From JBBDJG01 sp040880005 (GTDB lineage Bacteria > Actinomycetota > Thermoleophilia > Solirubrobacterales > JBBDJG01), in the NCBI GenBank assembly GCA_040880005.1, contig JBBDJG010000012.1, positions 1 to 64,000 of the forward strand: a stretch of DNA of 64,000 nucleotides, in the 5' to 3' direction. Under the pieces are notes generated by a model, which was given only the letters and a program-made list of their open reading frames with translations, was not told the DNA's origin and ran no database searches. A program made the position numbers and the translations under genes. Numbering within the stretch: position 1 is the first letter of the stretch; each line of letters opens with the position of its first letter. Shown here one piece after another: positions 7,876 through 15,657 of this stretch.

Positions 7876-9870
7876 ATGGAAGCGGGGAGGGCATCGATTC
7901 CGTTGCATGCCTCGGCGCTCGAGCCCATGCCGGGTGCGCGCGGCAGGGATCGCAGCGTCGGCTGGCTGTTCGCCGGCACGGGCATCGCGGTGTTCGTGCT
8001 GATGGGGCTGCTGGGACTGACGATGCGCCTGACGCAGGCCGAGGTCCTGAGCGTCTCGCCCGCTTGGTTCTACCGCCTGATGACGCTTCACGGCGCCGGA
8101 ATGCTCACGGGGGCCCTGCTCGCCGCAATGGGAATGCTCTGGTTCGTGCTGCGCGACACTGTTCGGCTCACGCTCGTCAAGGTGTTGTGGAGCTACGCGC
8201 TGATCGTGGGAGGCGTCGTGCTGGTCATCGTGGCCGTCGGCGTCGGCGGGTTCGCGACCGGTTGGACCTTCCTCTCGCCATTGCCGTTCGAAAGCGCCGG
8301 CGAGTGGCGGCCGTGGGCGGCCGATGTCTTCCTGCTCGGGCTCGTGCTGGTCGGAACGGGGTTCCTCGTCTTCTGTCTCGACGTGCTGATGGCGACGACG
8401 AGCGCCTACGGTGGCGTGACGCGCACGCTGGGAGTGAAGTTCCTTCGCGGTCGCGACTCGAACCCGCCACCTCCGGCGGTGATTGCCGCGTCGGTTGTTT
8501 CGATCGAGGGAGCCTTGGCGAGCGCGGTCGGCACGACCGTGCTGGTGGCGCTGCTTGGGCGTGCGATCGACTCGGGCGTCCAGATCGACGCGTTGTGGGC
8601 CAAGAACCTCACCTATTTCTTCGGCCACTCGGTGGCCAATCTGATCATCTACTTGGCGGTCGGGATGGTGTACGTGATGTTGCCGCACTACGTCGGCCGC
8701 CCGTGGAAGACGACCAAGCCGGTCGTGATCGGCTGGATGGCGACCTTGGTGCTGGTCGCGACCGCCTACTCGCACCACCTGTACATGGACTTCGTCCAGC
8801 CCGGGTTCGCCCAATACATATCGACCACGGCGTCATTCGCAGCCGCGCTTCCTGTCGCGGTCGTGACGATCTACACGGGCATGATGCTCATTTGGGGGTC
8901 GAGCTACCGCTGGACGCTCGCGTCGACGTTGCTGTTCCTCGGTTTCGCCGGCTGGGCGATCGGCGGCAGTGCGGCGGTGATCGACTCGATCATTCCGTTG
9001 AACTTCCGGCTGCACAACTCGCTCTGGGTGCCCGCGCACTTCCACACGTATCTGCTGATGGGCGTGATCATGTGGATACTCGCCTTTTTCGCGCACTTGC
9101 TCGAGAGCGGCGCAGGCAGATCCGCCGCTCGCATGGCCTCGATTGCGGGACCGGCGCTGATGCTCGTTGGCGGCTACGGGCTGGTCGCGGCCTGGTACGT
9201 CTCGGGTGCGCTGGGCGTGCCCCGCCGGTACGCGGCCCACTTCGGCGACACCAGCGGGTACAGCGTCATCGGCAGCGTGTTCACGGTGATTTTCGCGCTC
9301 GGGCTGCTGGTCGTGCTGGTCGAGTTCGGGAGGCTCGCACTGGAGACGTGGCGCAGGCGCGTGCCGGCGCCGATCGGCGACAGTGCCGGGGAGCAGCCGG
9401 CCGGGCGGTTGAGACCGCCAATCGAAACGCCCCTTCAGCTCACCGTCGCGGTCGCCGCGTCGGTAGTCGCGGCGGCAGCTCTCCTGCCCCCGATCGTGGA
9501 CGCCTCGGAGGTGAGTGCCCAGTTCCATCACCTGGCCCACTCGGTCTACTTCTTCTTCGGCGCCCTGGTCGCGGTTGCCGTGGCCTGCACTCCGCCGATG
9601 TTCGACCGGGTCCGTCGCTGGAGCTACGGGGCTGCGCTCGCAGCTGTGATCGTGGCGCCGACCCTGATGTTGTTTGCGATGATCCCGTCCCTCTACGAGG
9701 AAATGGAGCGGCACGAGGCGCTGCACGCCCTCTACCACATGGGCTTGATCACCCTGGGCGTGATCACGGGCCTTGGCGCCGCGAGACTTGGCAGATCGGT
9801 TGGACGAATCGTGTTCGTGCTCTCGGTAGGCATGGCGACCATGTATGCCGCGGGCGTGACGGGAGGCTGA
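7876..9870 (+). CDS. ba3-type (B-family) cytochrome c oxidase subunit I
   Basis: 664 residues with about 14 membrane segments. Ligand histidines: H72 in TLHGAGM, H251 in FGHSVAN for CuB, H300-H301 in YSHHLY, and the heme pair H388/H390 in VPAHFHTYL. The helix VI motif has Ser-Val-Ala-Asn-Leu instead of the A-type P-E-V-Y, and the HFHTYL signature is that of the ba3/B family. These oxidases have high oxygen affinity and use a K-type proton channel. The ATG at 7876 follows the subunit II stop directly. The last 130 residues carry extra helices of the kind found in long B-type subunits. Confidence 0.92.
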   Translation: MEAGRASIPLHASALEPMPGARGRDRSVGWLFAGTGIAVFVLMGLLGLTMRLTQAEVLSVSPAWFYRLMTLHGAGMLTGALLAAMGMLWFVLRDTVRLTLVKVLWSYALIVGGVVLVIVAVGVGGFATGWTFLSPLPFESAGEWRPWAADVFLLGLVLVGTGFLVFCLDVLMATTSAYGGVTRTLGVKFLRGRDSNPPPPAVIAASVVSIEGALASAVGTTVLVALLGRAIDSGVQIDALWAKNLTYFFGHSVANLIIYLAVGMVYVMLPHYVGRPWKTTKPVVIGWMATLVLVATAYSHHLYMDFVQPGFAQYISTTASFAAALPVAVVTIYTGMMLIWGSSYRWTLASTLLFLGFAGWAIGGSAAVIDSIIPLNFRLHNSLWVPAHFHTYLLMGVIMWILAFFAHLLESGAGRSAARMASIAGPALMLVGGYGLVAAWYVSGALGVPRRYAAHFGDTSGYSVIGSVFTVIFALGLLVVLVEFGRLALETWRRRVPAPIGDSAGEQPAGRLRPPIETPLQLTVAVAASVVAAAALLPPIVDASEVSAQFHHLAHSVYFFFGALVAVAVACTPPMFDRVRRWSYGAALAAVIVAPTLMLFAMIPSLYEEMERHEALHALYHMGLITLGVITGLGAARLGRSVGRIVFVLSVGMATMYAAGVTGG

Positions 9871-9871
9871 C

Positions 9872-10339
9872 ATGAGTGACCCGAGTCGAAACGACGAGCA
9901 TGCGCACGGCCTTGGCCGCTCGCCGGAAGCGAGCTGGCTGATCGGCATCGTCCTAGGCGGGCTGATCGTCATCCTGCTCGTGGCTGCGTATGCGATCGGC
10001 TGGCACAGGGGCCGCGATTCCGAGCGCGCAACCGCCGGGCAGCCGACCGAGCAGCGATCGGGCAGCGGAACGACCACGCCACAGGAGAAAACGGCCGCCG
10101 GCGGTCCTGGCAAGCAGCTCTTCAGCCAGAACTGCGGGTCCTGTCATACGCTCGAGGCGGCCGGCACGACCGGGTCGGTCGGTCCGAACCTCGACCAGCT
10201 CGAGCCGAGCCAGCAGGCGGTGCTCGCGGCAATCGGCAACGGCGGGTCGGGATCAGGCGGGATGCCGAAGGACCTCCTCAGCGGCAAGCAGGCGGACGAA
10301 GTGGCGCAGTTCGTCTCGCGGGCGAGCGGCGGCAGCTGA
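9872..10339 (+). CDS. Membrane-anchored cytochrome c (monoheme)
   Basis: 155 residues. One membrane anchor at about residues 21-45 (WLIGIVLGGLIVILLVAAYAIGW), a Thr/Gln/Gly-rich linker, then a class I cytochrome c domain with CGSCH and the downstream VGPNLDQLEPSQ; a Met ligand lies in GGMPKDLLSG. The ATG at 9872 is one base after the subunit I stop and GGGAGG is upstream, so it belongs to the ba3 operon and is the most likely immediate electron donor to the CuA site. Confidence 0.9.
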   Translation: MSDPSRNDEHAHGLGRSPEASWLIGIVLGGLIVILLVAAYAIGWHRGRDSERATAGQPTEQRSGSGTTTPQEKTAAGGPGKQLFSQNCGSCHTLEAAGTTGSVGPNLDQLEPSQQAVLAAIGNGGSGSGGMPKDLLSGKQADEVAQFVSRASGGS

Positions 10340-10458
10340 GCGGGGACCGCGGACACTCGCCGGCGCCCTGGGTCGCGATTCAGCACGTCGCGTTCGAGAC
10401 CCCCGGCCTGATAGCCGGCCGGGCAGAGGCAGCCGGCATCAGGCTGGACGCGTGCCGC

Positions 10459-11025
10459 GTGGACTTGGGCGACCCCCTGCCCGAGCCCGACTCGCTCGGC
10501 GGGCTGGTCGTCATGGGCGGCCCGATGGGGGTCAGCGACGTTCAGGCTCATCCTCATCTGGCGCGCGAGCAGGGCTTGATCGGCGAGGTGATCGCGCGCG
10601 GGCTGCCCTTGCTTGGCGTGTGCCTCGGAGCGCAGCTCGTCGCCAGTGCGCTTGGCGCCGCGGTCCGGCGGAGTTCTCGTGAGGAGGTCGGCCTCGGGAC
10701 CGTACACCTGACGCGGGCGGGCCGCGACGACCCCGTGCTCGGCGGTGGAGCGGTCGAGTTGCCGGTCCTGCACTGGCACCGGGACGTGTTCGAGCTGCCC
10801 GAGGGCGCCACGTTGCTGGCATCGAGCGAGGCGTGCAGGCAGCAAGCGTTCAGAGCTGGAGCGTGGACCTACGGGTTGCAGTTCCACGTGGAGCTGGATC
10901 GCGCGCTGGTGCGGCTCTTGAATCCGCATCTTCCGCCTGATGTCACAATCGGCGCGCGGGGGCGCGCGCGGGTGGAGCGCGCCGGCCGCAGGGTGATCGA
11001 CCGGTTCTTCGCACGTTCGCGCTAG
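10459..11025 (+). CDS. Class I glutamine amidotransferase-like protein
   Basis: The nucleophile elbow is LLGVCLGAQL and the His-x-Glu partner is GLQFHVEL, giving a full Cys-His-Glu triad, as in the GuaA-type amidotransferase domain. From GTG 10459 the product is 188 residues and lacks the first strand of the fold. The same frame is open upstream and reads WVAIQHVAFETPGLIAGRA, the expected beginning of the family, but contains no ATG, GTG or TTG. A CTG at 10336 overlaps the stop of the cytochrome gene (CTGA), so the true start may be 10336. The reaction is not identifiable; there is no synthase domain. Confidence 0.75.
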   Translation: MDLGDPLPEPDSLGGLVVMGGPMGVSDVQAHPHLAREQGLIGEVIARGLPLLGVCLGAQLVASALGAAVRRSSREEVGLGTVHLTRAGRDDPVLGGGAVELPVLHWHRDVFELPEGATLLASSEACRQQAFRAGAWTYGLQFHVELDRALVRLLNPHLPPDVTIGARGRARVERAGRRVIDRFFARSR

Positions 11026-11263
11026 CCGCGCTATCACCGCTTCCGTTTCCGGATCTCTCACAGAGCGGGCTACCAAAGATTTCGGCGAGCCGGAGTTCAC
11101 CCCCCTCGAGGGTGAGGGGTCGGTGCGGCGCGAGAAGTACGTAGCGGCTAATGCGGGGTTTCACGGATGCCCCGGCGGACCTCGACGCGCACACTCCTTC
11201 TATGTGGCCGGTTTCACAGAGGGTTGCCTGCGGGCGGCCTACTCTTGGTGCGAGCGCGTGGAG

Positions 11264-12157
11264 ATGAAAACCAGGGATGCCATCCGGCTGGCGACACGAC
11301 CGGGCTCGGCTACGGCCGCCGCGCCGGTGCTCGCGCTCCAGGACGTCAGTAAGACGTACACGCGCGGGCGAATCATCGTCGAAGCGCTGTGCGGCGTCAC
11401 GATGACGGTCGAGCCCAACCGTCTGGTGGCGATCGTGGGTCCCTCGGGCAGCGGAAAAAGCACGCTGCTCAATCTGCTCGGTGCGCTGGACGTTCCGACG
11501 GGAGGGCGCCTGCTGTTCGACGGTCGTGACATCGCGGCCTTGAGTGAGAAGGAACGCACACGTTTCCGTGCTGGGAACGTCGGCTTCATCTTCCAGTTCT
11601 TCAACCTGCTCCCCGGCCTCACGTCGATCCAGAATGTCGAGCTCGCGGGGGCGATTGCCGGCATGGGAGCAAAAGGCCTCCGCGCCAGCGCTCGTGCGTT
11701 GCTGGATCTGGTCGGTCTCGAAGAGCAGGCAGACATGCTGGCCCGCGACCTCAGCGGTGGACAGATGCAGCGTGTCGCGGTCGCCCGCGCGCTGATAAAC
11801 GATCCCAGGCTGATACTGGCCGACGAGCCCACGGGAAACCTGGACCGGCACAATGCCGAGGAGATCCTCAAACTGTTACGCGAGCGCGCAGTCGATGGTC
11901 GCGCGGTGATCGTCGTCACGCATGATCAGAGCCTCGCGGTGCGCTACGCGGACGAGGTGATATCGCTGCTGGACGGGCGGGTGGAAGCAGCCGATCGGCT
12001 TGCCGCCGCCGACGAGGTTAGCGACGCGTCCGTCGCTCGGCGCGAGTTAGGCTCACGAGAGGTGGAGTTCAAGGTGGGCTCGGGCGAGGGGCTCACCGTG
12101 AGGATCACGTGCTCCCCGGCCCGTGACCACGGAGCGCCTGGGATGGGGCGCCAGTAG
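11264..12157 (+). CDS. ABC transporter ATP-binding protein (LolD/MacB type)
   Basis: About 297 residues. Walker A is GPSGSGKST, the Q-loop is in FIFQFFNLLPGLT, the signature is LSGGQMQRVAVARAL, Walker B is LILADEPTGNLD, and the switch His is in VVVTHDQSL. This is the MacB/LolD/FtsE subgroup that works with FtsX-like permeases, matching the next gene 18 bases downstream. I chose ATG 11264 because the family begins within about 20 residues of LALQDVSKTY; the frame is open to 11123 but with non-conserved sequence. A C-terminal extension of about 60 residues after the core is unusual. The substrate is unknown. Confidence 0.88.
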   Translation: MKTRDAIRLATRPGSATAAAPVLALQDVSKTYTRGRIIVEALCGVTMTVEPNRLVAIVGPSGSGKSTLLNLLGALDVPTGGRLLFDGRDIAALSEKERTRFRAGNVGFIFQFFNLLPGLTSIQNVELAGAIAGMGAKGLRASARALLDLVGLEEQADMLARDLSGGQMQRVAVARALINDPRLILADEPTGNLDRHNAEEILKLLRERAVDGRAVIVVTHDQSLAVRYADEVISLLDGRVEAADRLAAADEVSDASVARRELGSREVEFKVGSGEGLTVRITCSPARDHGAPGMGRQ

Positions 12158-12175
12158 CACGGGAGGGGTGATCCG

Positions 12176-14803
12176 GTGAGAGTCACCCTGCTGCTCGCTC
12201 GCCACATCGTGCGAACCATTGGCCGGCAGCGCGCTCGCACGCTGCTGCTGTGGCTGGCGCTCGTTCTCGGGCTGGGTGTGATCGTCGGGCTGTTCTCGTT
12301 CGTGTCGAGCATCGACGACTCGTTCGAGCGCAGGGGGAGGGCGATCAGCGGCGTGTCGGACGCCCGCGTGGAGGCGGTTGCGCAGTCAAGCCTCGGCTCT
12401 CGCCTTGCCGATCGTCTCGAGCGGGTTCGGGGAACGCGCTACGCGGTGCCCGTCACGCAGCAGCGCGTGACGATCAGGTCGCGCCGGGCCTCGGTCGCGG
12501 CGACCGCCTTCGGAATCGATCGCGAGGCCAGACGCCTGCGTAGCGCGATGCAGCGCGAGCTGGGGGTGAAGGTGGGCGGTCGCACCGAACAATCGGGGCT
12601 TTCCTTGAGCACGGATCTAGCGCGCCGGCTGGGCGTGCACAAGCGTGACCGCGTCCGGCTGTTCGCGTACCAGCGCTCTCCGCTGATCCGCGTGGCGCGC
12701 GTCGTCGACGTCCCCACGTCTTTAAGCGACGTGATCACACTGCCTCGCGCGCGTCTCGAACAGATGCGCCGAGCGCCCGGCAAACCGAACTCGATCTACG
12801 TGCGATTGCGCGACGGTGTCTCGCTTCAGCAGTGGAAGAACCGGACACGGGACGTCGTGCCCGCGAACGCGAGAGTCGCCACTCCCGCGGATGACCAGCG
12901 CGAGCTGGACCAGGTGCTCGACTTCACGATTCGATCGTCGACGTACATGTTCGGTGCCGTCGCGCTCATGATCGCGGGTCTGCTCATCTACGTGCTGCAG
13001 ATGATGCGCATGCTCGAGCGCCAGGAGGACGTCGGCCTGATCCGGGCGCTCGGCTCGCGCCGGACCCCGCTGGTGCTCGCCGAGATCCTGGTGCTCGCGT
13101 TGCTGCTCGCCGCGGCGATCATCCCCGGCGCGCTGGTCGGCCGCCCGATCGCTCACTACCTCGCAAACCAGACGCCCGACTACCTGACCGACGTGTTCAA
13201 CTTCAAGATGCAGGTGGCGGTCAAGCCCAGTGTGGTCGGGATCGGTGCCGCGCTCGCATTCGTCGCCGGTTCGGCTGCCACGATCGCGGCGCTCGCCTCC
13301 ACGCGCGGACCGGTGGCCGAGCAGCTTGGGCGCTCGCCCCAGGCGGGTGCGACGGCGACGGCGCGCGTCTCGCTCGCCGCTGCGCTGGTGATGCTCGCGA
13401 CAGGCATCGCGGGGTTCGTGCTCAGCTTTCTGCTCGCGGACTGGGGCGCGTACGTCGCGGCCGCGGTCGTGGTGTTGCTCGCGATCGGGCTGGCCACGCC
13501 CGGGCTGGTGGGGCTGGCGGTGCACGCCGCCGGACGGATCCCGAGCGGGGCCTCGCGCACGCTGCTCGTGGCTCGCTCGGCGATCGAGAGCTATCCGCGC
13601 CGCGCCGCGCTGTCGGCGACCATCATGGCGCTCGGGATCGCGGCAATGGTCCCGCCCCAGCTCGTGGACCACGGCCTCGACAAGCGCACGCACGAGCTGA
13701 CGCGGGTGTTCCGTCCCGGCGCGCAACGCGTCGTCGCGGGAGACGACGCCTTCTACAGCGTCCCGATGGATCCCGAGTACGCGCGACGGGTGCTGAGAGA
13801 GAAGACACCACGTCCCGCGCCACGTCCCGCACCACGTCCGCAGTCTCAGACGGATGCGCTCCAAGAGGCTACGGGAGGCGCTGCGCCGCCAGCCGGTTTG
13901 CGAACCGGCTTGCAAAGGCCTCCGGCGCGACGACCGCTGCCGAGCTACGCTCAGCCGGTGGCATTCACGTTCCTCGGCTACGAGGGAAGGCGCATCGAGC
14001 TGCTGGCGCTCGACGCGGGTAGAGGCAAGCTCCTCTTCCGTTCCAACAACGGGCTTTCCGGCGGCCTACGCGCGCTCCGGCGCCACCCCGCAGGGGTGTT
14101 GATATCCACTGAGCTGGTGGCCGGGACCGGCCTAGGGCGCGGCGAGCGGATCCGCATTCCGACCTCGACGGGCCAGCGCAGCCTGAAGATCGTCGACACC
14201 GTCGACGACGTATCGTGGCCGGCGGGGTCCGTCTACATGGACATCGCCCGATATCGCAAGCTGTATCGCACCAACGCGATCAACATGCTCGGGGTCGACA
14301 GACGCAGCCGGCTGAGTACGCACAGGCTCGCCGATCTCCGCCCGCTGCACGCGGTGTCGGGCAGCAAGGTCGTGCGGATGATCGAGGGGCAGATGGACAA
14401 GGTCAGCCGCAGCTTCCTCGCCATGCGCTACCTGACCTTGCTTGCGGCGCTCGTGGCGGTCGGTGGGATCCTCGCCACCTCGGTGTTCGCCCGGCGTCGC
14501 GAATGGGGCGTGCTGCGGGCGATGGGAATGCCGGGCGAGGGCCTGCTGCGGGCGTTGGCGGTCGAGGTGTTCCTGATCATGATTGTGGGCGCGGTGTGCG
14601 GGATCATCGGGGGAATCGCGTCGTTCAGGGGGCCGGCGCTCGCGTTCATGGAGGGCCAGGGATTTCAGATCGGCGACGAGCTGGTCTTCTCGACGCTGGC
14701 TGCGATCGTGGGCGGGGCGATCCTGGCCGGGACGCTCGCGATTGTGGCCCCGACCTGGCTGACGGCACGCATGCGGCTCGCCGACGCGCTCAGCTACGAA
14801 TAG
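12176..14803 (+). CDS. FtsX-like ABC transporter permease
   Basis: 875 residues from GTG 12176 with GGGAGGGG upstream. The layout is that of a duplicated MacB/FtsX permease: one N-terminal helix (about 22-45), a large extracellular domain, three or four helices (260-390), a helical pair near 400-450, a second extracellular domain, then three C-terminal helices ending in LAIVAPTWLTARMRLADALSYE. FtsX landmarks REWGVLRAMGM and EDVGLIRALGS mark the two cytoplasmic coupling loops. A Pro/Arg/Ala-rich insertion near residues 540-580 holds a DNA hairpin (13891-13910). It pairs with the ATPase at 11264; the job (export or mechanotransmission) is not clear. Confidence 0.87.
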   Translation: MRVTLLLARHIVRTIGRQRARTLLLWLALVLGLGVIVGLFSFVSSIDDSFERRGRAISGVSDARVEAVAQSSLGSRLADRLERVRGTRYAVPVTQQRVTIRSRRASVAATAFGIDREARRLRSAMQRELGVKVGGRTEQSGLSLSTDLARRLGVHKRDRVRLFAYQRSPLIRVARVVDVPTSLSDVITLPRARLEQMRRAPGKPNSIYVRLRDGVSLQQWKNRTRDVVPANARVATPADDQRELDQVLDFTIRSSTYMFGAVALMIAGLLIYVLQMMRMLERQEDVGLIRALGSRRTPLVLAEILVLALLLAAAIIPGALVGRPIAHYLANQTPDYLTDVFNFKMQVAVKPSVVGIGAALAFVAGSAATIAALASTRGPVAEQLGRSPQAGATATARVSLAAALVMLATGIAGFVLSFLLADWGAYVAAAVVVLLAIGLATPGLVGLAVHAAGRIPSGASRTLLVARSAIESYPRRAALSATIMALGIAAMVPPQLVDHGLDKRTHELTRVFRPGAQRVVAGDDAFYSVPMDPEYARRVLREKTPRPAPRPAPRPQSQTDALQEATGGAAPPAGLRTGLQRPPARRPLPSYAQPVAFTFLGYEGRRIELLALDAGRGKLLFRSNNGLSGGLRALRRHPAGVLISTELVAGTGLGRGERIRIPTSTGQRSLKIVDTVDDVSWPAGSVYMDIARYRKLYRTNAINMLGVDRRSRLSTHRLADLRPLHAVSGSKVVRMIEGQMDKVSRSFLAMRYLTLLAALVAVGGILATSVFARRREWGVLRAMGMPGEGLLRALAVEVFLIMIVGAVCGIIGGIASFRGPALAFMEGQGFQIGDELVFSTLAAIVGGAILAGTLAIVAPTWLTARMRLADALSYE
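13891..13910. repeat. Perfect 8-bp hairpin inside the permease gene
   Basis: AGCCGGTT, loop TGCG, AACCGGCT. It lies in the low-complexity Pro/Arg-rich insertion of the permease and encodes part of PAGLRTGLQ. A similar CCGGTTT-type hairpin lies in a linker of gltB (60725-60752). This hints at small palindromic insertions tolerated in protein linkers. Confidence 0.5.
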
Positions 14804-14812
14804 GGCGTCGAT

Positions 14813-15592
14813 ATGAGAAAGGGCAGGGTGCTTGTTGGTGTGGTCGCAGCCGTCGCTTTGCTCGCGGCCGGCTTCTGGTACGTGCTCTTGCGTGACGACC
14901 CGACGCCGGTCTCGGTCAGCGACGCCGTGGCGAGGTTCCGGGCCCGCGACGTCACTGGCGCCTCGGTCGCATCGCTTGGAAGGGTCCCGAGACTCGGTGT
15001 GTATCGCTACGCGACGCGGGGGTTCGAGCGCTTCGATTCGCTGCTGGACGGCCGACACGACTATTCGGGCACCTCGACGGTCACCGTGTCCAGGACCGGC
15101 TGCGGCCTGTCTGGGCGCTGGGACGCGCTCGACGAGCGCTGGACGGCCTGGGAGGACTGCATGACGCCCCAGCAAGCGCGGCTGCGGAGCCTGACCCAGT
15201 TTCACGAGTTCTACGGCCGGTCCAAACGCCTGCACTACAGATGCTCGGGGCGTTACTTGCAGCGCATGACGAACATGAGCGCCGGGCGCCGTTGGACCGA
15301 CAGATGCACGTCGGGCGACGGGTCGATGGTGTTGAGAGGACGGATCGTCGGTCCCGAAACGTTGAGCGTCGCCGGTCAACCCGTCGATACCGTTCACGCT
15401 CACATCGATGCGAGATTGAGCGGTCAGGCTCGCGGCACGAACACGATCGACTCGTGGCTGCTGCGCTCCACCGGCCTGCTCGTGCAGCGCGCCGTGCACA
15501 GCGACGTGCGCATCGGCGGCACCCCGCTGGGCGATGTCGCGCATCGCGAGCGGTATGCGATCGAGTTGCGCTCCCTGAAGCCGCTGCGGTAG
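14813..15592 (+). CDS. Membrane-anchored protein of unknown function
   Basis: 259 residues, not recognised. An N-terminal membrane anchor or uncleaved signal (residues about 5-26, VLVGVVAAVALLAAGFWYVLL) is followed by an extracytoplasmic domain containing four Cys that could form two disulfides (TGCGLSG, WEDCMTP, YRCSGRY, DRCTSGD). Its start lies 10 bases after the permease stop, so it is the third gene of that operon. A partner or substrate-handling role for the ABC system is inferred from position only. Confidence 0.6.
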   Translation: MRKGRVLVGVVAAVALLAAGFWYVLLRDDPTPVSVSDAVARFRARDVTGASVASLGRVPRLGVYRYATRGFERFDSLLDGRHDYSGTSTVTVSRTGCGLSGRWDALDERWTAWEDCMTPQQARLRSLTQFHEFYGRSKRLHYRCSGRYLQRMTNMSAGRRWTDRCTSGDGSMVLRGRIVGPETLSVAGQPVDTVHAHIDARLSGQARGTNTIDSWLLRSTGLLVQRAVHSDVRIGGTPLGDVAHRERYAIELRSLKPLR

Positions 15593-15657
15593 CCGGCGGT
15601 TCAGGCTCGCGACGCTCGGCAACAGCCAGGTGCGCCCGTCCTCCGTCTACGCATTCA

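Noticed and set aside
11098..11114. CACCC/GGGTG hairpin upstream of the ABC operon as a terminator
   Set aside because: Only a 5-bp stem and no T-run. It may be chance in GC-rich sequence.
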